The translations under genes and the position numbers were made by a program. A stretch of DNA of 64,000 nt from positions 43,845 through 107,844 of the forward strand of contig OENT01000490.1 in assembly GCA_900239685.1 (NCBI GenBank), given 5' to 3'. This DNA is from Rotaria macrura. Its lineage: Eukaryota; Rotifera; Eurotatoria; Philodinida; Philodinidae. Below, in pieces: positions 26,801 to 38,704 of the stretch (its first letter is position 1; every line of letters starts with the position of its first letter). The notes under the pieces were generated by a model. The model was not told the DNA's origin. It saw only the letters and a list, made by a program, of their open reading frames with translations, and made no database searches.

Positions 26801-28768
26801 AAATAGTCCATAAGCATTACGCTATAAGAAATTTCGAATGAAAAATATTTTTTTAAAAGTCGGAATACTTGTGGATTTCGCTGTATGTATTTTTACGTTT
26901 TCTGAATGTAGAAATTTATTGTTCTAGAAAAAGATAATGTGAAACGTGCGTTTGTAAGAGGGCCCTTTCTGGCAAACTTGATTCGCGATATAAATCATTT
27001 GTCACAAAACGAATATCCATCGAATGAACAAAAATATAAAGATGCCGCTCAAAGAATTCGAGTCTGTTTAACAGAAGAGACCAACGAAGTCGATTCATTA
27101 TTGGATCCAGTAATTGCATGCTTATCTTCGAGATTTTACCTCGATGCGTATTTGAATATTGATATCAATCCAGTGAAAATTGCCAACAGTTATCTTGCAG
27201 CAAAACAAATATTTTTCATGCGCGACTCTGCAGAATTTCTTATTCGACACGATTACAAACGACAAGATGAAATAGCCGTATTACTTTCTATGGATATGTT
27301 AAACAACGCTGCAACTATTTTCGAACGATATTTCCCTGTTCTAATCGGAAGCGAAGGTTTATACTCTATTTATCATTATCTAATTAGTATTATTTATTTT
27401 GTGTGTACCTAGATGATGAACACGCAAACAAAATCACAAATACTCATATCGAAGCATTGGTTTATCACATTAAACTATTAAATCATCTTGCACTCATACC
27501 ATCGACAAGAAAAGATTTTCTGTCAACTAGAATAATCGATGAGATTTTAATGTTTCTAGGGAATATAACATTGATTGATGCAAGCAGACGAATCACTGAC
27601 ATTAAGACTATCATTACAAGTCAATTTTTAACGTTACTATATAATTTGGCATTTAACAAACAATTATTATCTTGGCTGAAAAAGAAGAATGTTTTTGAAA
27701 TTTGCTCAAAACTACGTTTAGTAAAAGATCAAATGATTCAATACGCTTCACAAGCATTGATGATAAGGCTAGATTCGAGCATCGTGGAGGACATAATAGA
27801 CCCAATATCATTAATGCAACTTTGCATGGAATGCATGGCAATATCTGTCGAAGAACCACGAAAACCATATCGAGGCATCAAATTGAATGGCATATTGAAA
27901 ATTCTTGAGAGTATGTAAAAAAAAGCAGTTCTTTTCGAAATGTATTCTATTCATTTTTGTAGCTTTGATCGACAATGATTCCGCGCAACGAACAATGACC
28001 GAAGAAGAAGGAATTTCATATCTTACAAAATGTGCCTGTGTTATTGGTTCAGACTATTCACGTTCAGATATTATAAACAAAGTTCGAGGATCATCGTTGG
28101 ATGTTATTTGGAAACTATTGTCACTAGATCCGACAGTGAGTAAGAAACTGAAAGCCAAAGATTTGTTCATTGATCGTCTTCTAACACTCTCAAAAGAATC
28201 AGAAAAAAAAGAAAAAAAAATGTCTGGCCGTATCATATGGAAATTAGGCGATGAAGAAGCATTCCGCTTAGAACAAGTTGACAAACAAACAAACCTCGAA
28301 AACGAAAACTCCACAAACAACATGATCACGACAACAGATAATCTATTCAGTTCGAATGATCCGACATCATTCCATATCATCATGAGTTTTAGAGATGATT
28401 CAAAAGAGAAAAATCTTTGCGGGAGAATTTGTGCACGTTTACAGTTAAAGAAAATCATTGTCTATTTTGAGCCACAAGGTATAAATCGGTTGGAATTAAT
28501 GAAAAAAGCAATATTAGAAAGAAAAATTGTTCTCATTTGCTTATCGGCTAAATATCGTGCGTCGAAAATGTGCATGGCAGAACTTGAATATGCTTCGAAA
28601 AATAATGGTCGCATTATACCATTGATAGTCGGAGTAAATTACAAAGTTAAAGGTTGGCTAGCTCATCTGATTGGTATCACAGACGTGCTCGATTTTACAC
28701 GGAAACCATTCAACGACAAAATGTTAAAATTAGCCGATTGTATCGAAGAAATGAAAAACTCCGATTAA
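23867..28768 (+). CDS. Double helical-repeat protein with C-terminal TIR
   Basis: Five exons: 23867-24941, 24999-25502, 26928-27356, 27413-27910, 27963-28768. Together 3,312 nt, 1,103 aa. An in-frame TGA at 23852-23854 supports the ATG at 23867; the gene starts 97 bp after the stop of paralogue B. Two similar alpha-helical, armadillo-like units occupy roughly residues 230-530 and 530-830. Compare IVDELIRPILQCVSSKYYYH with VDSLLDPVIACLSSRFYLDA, and SIVAYSLMLLCNLAYE with TSQFLTLLYNLAFN. Each unit is cut by an intron at the same place and all four introns are phase 1. A divergent TIR domain follows at about 973-1100 (FHIIMSFRDDS; VLICLSAKYRASKMCMAELEYA keeps the glutamate; GWLAHLIG). The helical part resembles that of the gene at 35959-38704. 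A role in NAD-linked or immune signalling is inferred from the family. Confidence 0.82.
25503..26927. other. 1.4-kb intron of the double helical-repeat TIR gene
   Basis: The other three introns of this gene are 52-57 bp; this one is 1,425 bp and separates the two duplicated helical units. Frames inside it (25558-25779, 25791-25982, 26128-26334, 26487-26711, all minus) show no family motif. It may hold the remains of an insertion or of the duplication junction. No terminal repeats seen. Confidence 0.55.
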
Positions 28769-31193
28769 ACGAAATGATTTTTCATCTAAATATAAGATTT
28801 ATTTGATCCGAAATTCTCCTTTTCATTCCTACAAAAGGTTTCAATCGGTCGAGCTCAAAAAAATGAACCCATTTTTGACCAACCTCGACCAGGTTCGGCT
28901 CATGGATCACTCGTTTGATTAAAGCATTTTTTAAGCATACACATTGAAATTCCCTGCTAAAAAAAGATCATTTATTATCATTTACTAGTTTTATTTCATC
29001 AATTGAACATTACAAGTCAAATTTGTCTTGGAGAAAATATTTTCATTGGTTATATTTAAAATGTAACGAAATTCTCTAGACGAAACTTAATATTTTCTCC
29101 GGCTAAGCTAGTATATATAATAGAGGCCAAAGATTTGAAATAAGAAAATTTTTAACTTGCTTTCAAGTTAGTAAGTTAAATATGCAAAATTAAAAGCTTT
29201 TCATGCGAACGTTGTTTGATGATTTCTTTTCTTGATAGAAACAACATGCAATTTTGATTCTTTGATTGGTATTGATGGACATTACATGGAGGTAGCTTAT
29301 GATATGAGCTTCAAAATTTTCATATAATTGACTAGATTGATAAGGCTATGGTGAAACTTTCGAATTGATGCCGTGATATTTTACAGAGATATTTACGAAA
29401 AAAAAATGTCAAACATAGCATAATTGAGAAACTGAATCCATCGTTCCGGGATCATGGCCTCTATGTAATTATTTTGTCTAAATGTGTCTATCAGAATCAT
29501 TTTTTTAATTCTTACTTTTTAAGTAGAGAAAAAAAGACTCCAAGTTCAACGACCTAACAATCGCTAAAAAGAATGCTTTAATTATATAAATATTTGTATA
29601 AAAGCTAAAAACAAAATTCAATTTGAAACTTGTTAAAGTTTTCAAGAAACCTAAAACTGAACAAGGCCAAAAGAACTTTCCGGTTTTACTAGAAATAGCA
29701 TCTTTTTACACAGAGAATGAAGAAATTTTCTGAAGAAAATACGGCACTAAATCAAAAGTCAAATTATTTGTACAGGACAAAATAGACGGATACCTTTACA
29801 TCTGTTTGTCTCAATTTTGGGAAATCTCACTAAATTTCCTTTTTTGAGAGGAGGTCTAAAAATTTTTTTCAAGTTATTAATAATATACAACTGATTGTAA
29901 GTTATGAAATAAAAGAATAGTGAATGATAATAAGTATATTCCTTAAGGATGCCAACTCAAAATATCTGTGGAAAACGATTTCAGCTAGATGAATGTCCAT
30001 GTGACGAGGAAAAGATGCCGATCAACTTTTTAAAAATCACATGAATGTTTTTGAAAAAGAAAAATGGTGGCGAACTATTGCATATTTTGATAATTTGCTG
30101 TGTTTTCCTTTAAAGTCAGCCTGATTCGGTCTAGTTTATTGAGACCTTGGATCTCCAATCGAATCTCTTGAAGCAAAAATCTCAGCAATTCTTTACAGAA
30201 TAACAGGTCTACCAAAAAATTCCTTCCGAGAATTACCGAGGATTTTAGGAAAGAAGGAAAACATCCGTGATGGCCTCTCTACTGAAATTTTCATGAACTC
30301 AAAAGAATCTTTAGGAGAATTGCTTCGGAGAGTTCCTCAAGGGATTCACAGATAGTTTCTATCGAGAGTCTTTGTAAAATCTTCTAGAGGCTCCAGAAGT
30401 AGCTCTCCAAAAGATCTCATGCTTATTACTTGAGTTCATGTGATTCTCGGCAGGGATGCAATGACGGGTATTTTGGTTGTTAAGTATGCTCAACTCTTCG
30501 GGAGTTTTGTTTGCGAGAGTCGGATATGTACTAGAATAAATCTATGATCTTATCATTATTTTTTTCCAGATAACAAGCTGTGAAAATTTGTTTTAGAATC
30601 TAAAGGTGAGCACGTTTCTTCCATTTATTTTACTTTCGAATCAAATAAAGTACTTTAGGCGAACGTTTGCAGAATCATCAAAAATACGACACGAAACAAT
30701 CGATGGTTAATACTTGTTTTCAAATTTTTATAGCTTACATAACACACTAATGTTACACATCATTCATCACGAGATTTCAGATTCAAAGAATCTGCTTTTA
30801 AAAAACTAATCATGATCAACTTTTACATCGTCGAAGATTTAATGATACATAATGTTTTGAAAATTGTCATGCTACACATCACATGATAGAAAATAAAAAG
30901 CTCAAGATAAACAATAGACTCAATAACATGAATTTCACTCAGTTTCAAAGGTCTATCGTACAATCACGGATCTCTTATCATGTGTCAAATATCATGCAAT
31001 CTCAATTTGAGATATATTCAGGTTGTTCGGATTGCTATATTCTAAAAAATCGTAACACGATTGGGGATTACATCATATTCTGTTCGATGGTATTTTCGAA
31101 CAGTAAAAAAGAATATTGCTATACGTTTCTATTATCATAATTCAATTTAAAGACTACATCGATACAATACTCCGCATGATCAATGAAGACTGT
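28769..31193. other. No gene recognised
   Basis: AT-rich sequence with no splice-flanked coding segment. 30170-30430 is rich in CTTC/GAGA-type imperfect repeats. A possible small element at 29120-29464 is listed separately. The 85-aa frame at 30883-31140 has no recognisable features. Confidence 0.5.
29120..29464. repeat. Possible small inverted-repeat element
   Basis: A perfect 10-bp inverted pair (ATAGAGGCCA at 29120, TGGCCTCTAT ending 29464) brackets 345 bp of AT-rich sequence, with weak pairing further in. No clear target duplication. The short match could be chance. Confidence 0.3.
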
Positions 31194-31575
31194 ATCAGTG
31201 TGAAGCTAGCACGACGGAGCTAGCACGATGAAACAGAGATTCAACTATAAGTCTTCTCAGAAGTATTGCCGGCCCATAAAAACCTGACCATTCGATGCAG
31301 AATTTAATTCTGGATCGGATGGTGATACTTTTATTCCCCAGCAAATCTCTGAGAAAATTCTATATGGTTTTTCTTGTCCTATTCAGAAGAAAACAAAGGT
31401 GTAGGTAAAATTTCTTCCTAAGTATTGTCGCGGAATAAAAGTATCACCATTTGATTCAGAATTAAATTCTACATCGAATGGTCTGGTTTTTATGTGCCGG
31501 CAATACTTCTGAAAAGACTTATAGTTGAATCTCTGTTTCATCGTGCTAGCTCAGTCGTGCTAGCTGCACACTGAT
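31194..31575. mobile_element. 382-bp fold-back MITE with 9-bp target duplication
   Basis: Two arms of about 150 bp are near-perfect inverted copies, starting ATCAGTGTGAAGCTAGCACG on the left and ending CGTGCTAGCTGCACACTGAT on the right. About 80 bp of unpaired centre separates them. The 9-bp sequence GAAGACTGT is directly repeated on both sides (31185-31193 and 31576-31584), as expected after transposition. No coding capacity, so it must have been moved in trans. A 9-bp duplication suits Mutator-type transposases, but the superfamily is not proven. Confidence 0.85.
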
Positions 31576-32974
31576 GAAGACTGTCTTGAGTTTTTCTTTC
31601 AAAAACTGTTTACCATGAGATCACGTAATCATTTTATTAAAAAATTACAATCCACACACCATTACTATCAGAACTGCCGACAAGACGCCCTGTTTCAGCA
31701 TAGCCTTAAGTCTCTTCACAGAAAAAATAGATCGGCTGAATGGATATATTTGTAGAATAAGATTTAGAATTTATTCTTATGGATATATGTTAGTCTCAAG
31801 CATATATTTCATATCAATTGAATAATCAAATAGAGATTTCTCCCGCAAAATTGAATATACAGAACTGGGCGAAAAAATCATCCATATCTACACAAAGTAA
31901 TATGATTTAAAATCGATCATCCGTTCATCAGTGCTGCTTGTTGATACAAAAAGAGGGTGTCGTCAGAAATTAATTAATCAAATCGAAAAACTTTTCATGT
32001 TGGTCAGCAAATTTTTACTGAACTTTTTGTTAGATCCGTTTCTTTTGTGTATTCGTTCTCGCTGTCCAACGGTTAACAAGAATTCATAGTTTCTAGAGTT
32101 GATTTGCACTCTTTGAATTAAATAGCATTTGAGACCTTTACGGTTAATACGAAACTAAATAGAATATATGCGATGTTTCACTATCGTTAATATACAACAT
32201 CGATATTCATTATACTCAACGTGCTACTCCTAATATGAAGGCAACTCATCTTTTACATCGATTATAAAAGTTAAGTAAGAATATTTAAATTAAGCAAGTT
32301 TAGCCAACAGTGCCAGTCATAATCATAACTGATGATGATAAAAGAAGTTCCAGTAGGCATCATGAATTCGACAAGCCACTATCTAGTTTGACCCAGTACC
32401 CTGGCAGGTCTGATGTGTATAATTCAAATTGAAACTGTCTGATGCTCATACACGATTAGTGTTCCGTTACTTTAAATTAGTTATTTGAAGCTGGGCGAAA
32501 GCGCTGGCTTTTGATATGCAATCGACAATAACTATTGATTATAGGGCATTATTTAGTATCTGTTGAAACTCATTGTTAATTTCGACAATTGTAAGGATTG
32601 GTATTTAGGTAAAGTTTTAATACTACCCCCTCCTTCCTGCTTCCTCACCGATTATAGATCTGAACAACCAGAATTCTATAGTGTATATACCAAATAGTCA
32701 GATTCATCAGGCAAGTGAATAGCAACAATGTAAATGAAAAATAGTCATTACTTAGATTAACAGAAAGTGCATTACATTTTCAATCTCTCAACTTTTTTAT
32801 AATTAACTTATCACTAAGAAATGAAAAGGAGCTGACTGAATACCTGAGGGATGGATATTAGATGCTATAAAGCTATGAGACTGTTTATTGTGTCTCTTGA
32901 TACTCTGGATAAACAAATAAAATTTTAAAAAATTCTGTATCGAATCTTAACTAGTGTTCTTTGAAATAAACCAA
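31576..32974. other. No gene recognised
   Basis: AT-rich sequence between the fold-back element and the ankyrin-ART pseudogene. No open frame with recognisable features and no repeat structure noted. Confidence 0.5.
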
Positions 32975-34011
32975 GCCATGCATCAATCATCGACAACAAG
33001 CCAATATTATTATGTATGCCGTAATGGACAACTAGATGAGGTTCGCGCGAAGAATTGTCCAAAATGACTCTAGAGGAAATAGATTAAAGTCAAGCGAATG
33101 GTTCTACTGCTTTACATGCGGCGTGTTACTATGGTCATGTAGAAATGGTGACATTTTTATTGGAACGAGGTGCTAATCGTTTTATACTGAATGTGCACAA
33201 GCATTTGCCATATGATGAAATGAGAAAGAAAAGAGAAGATTAAAAAATTATTCCTTCGCGAATCGTCAAGTCGATTTACTGATGATGTGTGGTGATGCCG
33301 CTGAGAAATTAGCACAAGAATATCGTTTTCGTCATGCAGGATTCGGTTGGAAGAAGAAAGATATCGATCGTCGAATGAAATTTATCAAAGAAGAAAGGGC
33401 TCACACAGACAATGAACGATTCCGTAAATTTCTGGATTACGTAGAAGTGGCAGATGATCCTGTCTATCTTTTAAAAGCGTATACGCTTGTGTCGGATTTT
33501 TATTAAAAAATGGAACACAGATTTAGCGACCAAACATTTCAATCAGGGCATTAACTCCGATATTATTTATTTCATCGATCTTTTCTTCAATCATCCTTCA
33601 CTATCAAAACTGTCGTTCAAAGGAATAGTTTATCGTAGCATGAAAATTACATAAGATGATCTTAAACAATATAGTGTCGGAAGAAAAATAATGAATAAAG
33701 CATTTTCGTCGACAACGAAGGCTCTAGACGTAGGCAAGACATTTTGCCAGATGAATAAAACTCATCTTCAAACGGATCATGGTACTCAAGCGAAAATGGC
33801 CGCCTTATGTACCTATGAAATCATTAATAATCGAACAGGTCTTCATATTGAACGACTATCAGAGTTTCAGAGTGAACAAGAAGTACTCATGGACCCATAT
33901 ACAGTATTTATGATAAATGCGATACGCTTGATACGTCTCGATTATGTAGAAATCGATTTTCGTGAATATGAAGAAATTAATAAAGATAACAAAGAAGACG
34001 TTGACGACTAG
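32975..34011 (+). pseudogene. Ankyrin-ADP-ribosyltransferase fusion, broken
   Basis: Remnant of a fusion family expanded in bdelloids: ankyrin repeats followed by an R-S-E type mono-ADP-ribosyltransferase, which moves ADP-ribose from NAD+ to a protein. The first part reads as one ankyrin repeat (NGSTALHAACYYGHVEMVTF, then LLERGAN, about 33100-33180). A linker frame (33282-33506, ending YLLKAYTLVSDFY) and the catalytic part (33691-34011) follow. The catalytic part still shows the S-T-T segment (KAFSSTTK) and the paired glutamates (SEQEVLMDP). Stop codons near 33066, 33240 and 33506, plus frame changes through 33507-33690, break it. It is therefore a pseudogene, though the last 106 codons are open and could misleadingly be called as a gene. 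Confidence 0.85.
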
Positions 34012-34499
34012 GATCAATTATTTTCATAACTTATTTGCTCTATTTCTAACCAATGAAGACTTTTTTACTTTTCTTATACTAGTGAATAGGTCATTCCTTG
34101 AAAAAATCATAATAAAGATGCTCTCTGTAGGTAAATTTGACAACTACATCATATATGTGTAACAAAAGAAAACGATGAATTTGATTGAATGATATGGATG
34201 ATATGGATGTACGCGGATGTGAACGTGAAACTGTGTGAGGGTAAATTTACAGAAGAATAGAATTTAAAGCATCATATAAGACGTTCCGATTATTGATATG
34301 ATTGCCATCATGAGATGTGTTCTAAATTAGTATTAAGTTGGTATATTCAGAAAAATAGGCTGTTAAAATGTTAATATTGATGGCGTAGGTGTTTGCTTGA
34401 GGATGCGGTTAAGATTGTGCAATTGACGAAATAGTATCGGAACCCACATTCACTCTCATCCATTTTGAAAAATTTGCAAGGCTTTATTTGCATTCAGAC
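34012..34499. other. Short spacer, no gene seen
   Basis: AT-rich spacer between the ankyrin-ART pseudogene and the second receptor-family fragment. Contains a small GATATGGAT direct repeat near 34190-34210 and nothing else notable. Confidence 0.45.
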
Positions 34500-35220
34500 G
34501 TTACCGAACACGGATATTATATGCTCTTGATATTCAATCAAGTTGTATGCGGATCGGACATGACATTGAAGATTGTTTCAATACTTATGATGAACACATA
34601 CGTTCATGGGAAAATTAGACTACAGTGACATATGGGGTTTTCATTGCCGTTGTGGTAACAACGACATAAATTATGTGAAATTTTTTAACTCAAAACCAAT
34701 TATGAATTGTACAGATAATTTCTGTTCATTGTGTCGAACGAAAACAAGAGGTTTTTAATGTTGAAGATGCGTATGGGTGTTCACCAGGATCTATTCAAAA
34801 TCAAACAGATTATCGATTTGATAAAGTATTAGCATCAGCTAATAGATCCAAAATAATTTATCTTCTATCGTATCCATCTCACGATGAAAAACAAAGAAGA
34901 TTACTGCTAACAGATGAATCGTACAGCGAACAATTTTTTACTTCAAATCATTAGTTTATTGTCGTTCCAATCGTCAACAGCGTGAGAAATATCAAACATA
35001 AATTCTACTTCCATTATTCCCATTCTCATCACATGCTTGCACCTAAACAACAACGTTATTTCAATGGAAGCGATATCATTTACATTCATCCATATTCTAT
35101 TCATTTTGATGTATAAATTCTTGACGCAAACATGGTGATAGAAGAAATTGTTTCATGGTACTATCCGATCTTTTTCAATGATCTAAGGTAATTTCGTCTT
35201 GCTTTCGAATTGCAATTTTC
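34500..35220 (+). pseudogene. Second fragment of LDLa/EGF/7TM receptor
   Basis: This stretch matches 3600-4220 of the first pseudogene at the nucleotide level. Shared runs include ATTATGAACTGTACAGATAT (first copy) against ATTATGAATTGTACAGATAA here, and TCTGTTCATTGT in both. It also shares the tail GAAATTGTTTCATGGTACTAT about 450 bp further on. Only the middle, extracellular part is present, with no signal peptide or transmembrane part nearby. Stops are frequent, so it cannot be translated. It is either an independent dead family member or a duplicated scrap. Confidence 0.75.
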
Positions 35221-35958
35221 CGGCCGTGGGGAGCGAGTGTTTGTTTGACTATGCCTACATTTTTTAGGTTGACGCGGAGGTGTCTTCTGTAACCATGCTC
35301 ACCTCACATGCACATCCGAAAGGTTTCACTATTTACGCATGAATGAGTAAAAATTTCTGTTCGTGGGCACCTTCATTAAAGCATCATCCATTCAAAATAC
35401 AGTTTGGTACTTGTGAATGTCGTGTTAGTCATCAATAATCCATATGCCAGCGCATAGTCATGAACGCTCTATTTGGTGTTGATTAGATTTGGCATTTTAT
35501 TTGAATATGTAATTGCAAAACTGCGTCTCTATAGCAGTAGTCTACTATTCAGAATATTGTCAAAAATAAAGGCATAGTATCATTTTTCTCACAAATTATT
35601 GCTCCTTTTGCTATTGCAAAGCGTAGCTAAGATGAAAATTTAAGAATAAGGAAAAAAACTGATTTATGATTACAATGCATAGTCTATAGAATTATAGAAT
35701 AATTCTTAAAATGAATTCAAGACATGATTAGTTTTAAATTAATCAGTAGATAAACAGTTAGTGTCATAAACATAATGTCAAGTCTAAATAGAATATTTTC
35801 TCATACTGAAAAATATATAGTCCATAAGTGTATATTAAAGTAGATGCTCAACCGTATATATACATAAGTGGAAAATAGGAGGATGAATTCTTCTGTCACA
35901 AAGATATGCCTAACAATGTTCTCAATAAAGAAGTTTATCTTCGTTAACAATTATCTAT
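35221..35958. other. No gene recognised
   Basis: Sequence between the receptor fragment and the 3' end of the minus-strand ARM/TIR/SAM gene. The part near 35900 probably includes that gene's 3' untranslated region (inference). Nothing else recognised. Confidence 0.45.
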
Positions 35959-38704
35959 TTAAACTAGTGCACAAAATGTAGATTTCAGCGACGAAGACTT
36001 CGATTTGTCACTTGGTGCAGTTGGTACATATTGTTCGATTGCATCAAGAAAACGTACGTATTTGTCAATAGTTAAACGTTGTTGTTGAACTTCAGCTGCT
36101 GCTACTTCATCTTTCAAAGTCTGAAACATAAAATCCCAATGTAATTTACATCTGCGATATGTTTCATGAAGAAGATGTCCATTCATATTTCCCACTACTG
36201 GAAGAAGACATTCGAAATTTTCATTAATAAGAAATGATTGAACATGAATTTTTGTCCACTGATCGATGCAATGTGGATAATCTCTAAAAAAAAAATGAAA
36301 GTGAAACTATTTTTGAAAATTATTTGAACTTTTTCTTCAATGATCAGAGTTTTTAACTAGTGTACTTCAGAAAAAGTTTCATCGGTGTAAACTCTGTCGA
36401 TAACTTACCGAACTGTTGAACAATTTTCAGCTACATGGATAGGTTGATCTTTTGTTTCTCTTGGTAATCCGGGCTTAAATCCGTCCGCTACTGTATGCAT
36501 TGGTGCTCGATACTCAATCATTTCATCTTTTAACTTGCCATAGGCAAATTCGAATCCAAGTTTAGGAAAGTCGACATAGATCTTTCCACCGGCAATAAAT
36601 CCAAGCCATCCATCTGGTCGATAACCCGGTTTCATCACCAATGGGATTAAGAAACATTTACGTTCGTAAGCATAATGAGCTTCAGATTGACAATAAGCAC
36701 TACGTTTGTATGCATCTGACATGCATAAAAATACGAATTCTGAATTTTCAATAGCATTAGCCATGGCAACCATTGGCTGTCCATGCATATAATCGCGATC
36801 GATCCATACTTTATAGTTATCTTTGACAAGACAATCATGAATACGATAGCATAAGTCTTTATCACTATGTGAATAACTCAACATAATATCATATTCCTTC
36901 GACGTACTATTCATTGACATTGATGTTTCTTTTTTCTCTAATTTCCATAGAAGATTTTGAACTGCTCTCTGTAGATCTTGTTCAGTAGACGATGTAAGCG
37001 ATGTTTTTAGGTTTGAGATGAATTGAACATTATTCTTAAGTTGATTTACAGCATTATCATTGAATGTTAGAGCAAGAAGAATTTTTAATGCTGGTAAACG
37101 AGCTTTTCCAGAATTAAATTTCGATTCGGTTGCACAACGAAGCAGCAGAGGTATGATACCTTGTTTAGTCAATTCTTCTTTTATTTGATCATGTTGAATC
37201 AAAACTAAAGAAAAGAATCGATCTTTATTCTGTAAACAATTCAATTAGAACAATCTATTAAACGTTTTTCTTTCGACAAATATCATTCACTTTGTACGAA
37301 AGCTTATATTTAGTTACATTCGTGCTAACTGTACATGTACGATTAAACTCTGAAATCGTTTCCTATTATAGTATCGAACGATAGAAAGAATAGCTATTAT
37401 TTTACATCGGCATGATTTATTAAATTCAACTTACTTTTGAGACTACGAAGTAAATTATGAAATCGTGGTATTCTAGTGGGATCATCGATAAGGCTAGTAA
37501 GAAATCTATGAAAGACATTAGCGATTTTAGTCGAATTCGTCAATGTTTTCATATCCTCTTCAGTCATGATGGATGCCAAAATACGATAAATATTGAACTG
37601 AATCATTTCGTCTTCAATATCAGCTAGTTTTAATAACAATGGAATCATGCTTTTGCTTTTGATATACGTTCGTAAATCATTGGTCATCGTCAAAGAATAC
37701 AAATTTTGAGTGATAACAGTGGTTAAAGCTTTTGTTGTTTCATCATTTTTTTTCGATTCTACAATTGTGTTCAATATGAAAAATATTTGATCGATCATTT
37801 TACAATAGTCTGCACGAATCGGTTGAGAAAAGAGTTCTTCGTCGCTAGCGTTGCCACCGATCAATGTAATACAAAGTTGCCCTATCACTTTGATTGTTAC
37901 TCGAGCCCATTTGTGAAAAGATAACAGCTGTTTTTGAAACCAGGAAGTATAATTATTCAAAAGAGCATGCCGAACGGCTATACAAGTATCATTATAACGG
38001 CCAGCATCATGCCAAGAGATGTAATCTGTACAAGTATCAAGTAAAAACGTCTGTGCTTCATTGAGTGTTTCGACTACTGCGATTTGTTTAAACATCTCAA
38101 AGAAATAACTTGAACATACACAATTTATAATACAATCGAGTAACTCAGATAGCATCGGTATACTTTGAATATCTTCTCGACCTTTTTCAAGATAACGAAT
38201 AGCTCGAAGAATGTAATCGATTGATTTAATTTGCTGATCTTGTAAATGTTTACCCTTTGTAGCAATGTCTTTGAGACACGAACATATTTCATTAATTAGA
38301 CATTCATCAATGAAGATCCGTTTCAATGAATCAATATTCGTATCGCTAGCATGAAAGCACATTTCGGCATATAGAATAGGTATCTGTATAAAAACATCAC
38401 TTGTCGTTGGATCAAGTACTTGATTAGAACACCAACGCCGTAGAATTTCAATATAAAAATCACGCACGAACACAAACAGTTGATGATCTAGTAATTTCGT
38501 TTGATACAATTCTCGATTAGTCGTCAGACGAAATGAAATAGATGCGATGATCTGTTGTATAACTGTGACGTTGTTCTTTATTTCGTCATGATTCAATTCG
38601 ATAATGATAGCATCCAAACAAATTTTCAATTGATCTTCATTTGACGATGTTATTTCTACTTTGATAATTTTACATTGCTGTTCAATAACAGTATATTTTT
38701 GCAT
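35959..38704 (-). CDS. ARM-like - TIR - SAM-like protein (SARM1-like domain set)
   Basis: Three exons on the minus strand: 37406-38704, 36409-37229, 35959-36283. Total 2,445 nt, 814 aa. Residues 1-540 are helical, armadillo-like repeats (LSELLDCIINCVCSSYFFEM; SKSMIPLLLKLADIEDEMIQ). About 545-665 is a well-preserved TIR domain: YDIMLSYSHSDKDLCYRI, VWIDRDYMHG in the BB-loop region, and SDAYKRSAYCQSEAHYAYER with the glutamate that is catalytic in NADase TIRs. About 705-795 is SAM-like (QWTKIHVQSFLINENFECLL, then NMNGHLLHETYRRC). SARM1 carries ARM, two SAM and then TIR; here the SAM-like part follows the TIR. Exon 2 joins exon 3 in phase 2; I chose the exon 1 donor GTAAAA because it alone keeps the frame. 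The helical part is related to the gene at 23867. NAD+ hydrolysis is plausible but not shown. Confidence 0.85.

Noticed and set aside
28054-28458. 134-aa minus-strand frame
   Set aside because: Antisense shadow of the last exon of the helical-repeat TIR gene.
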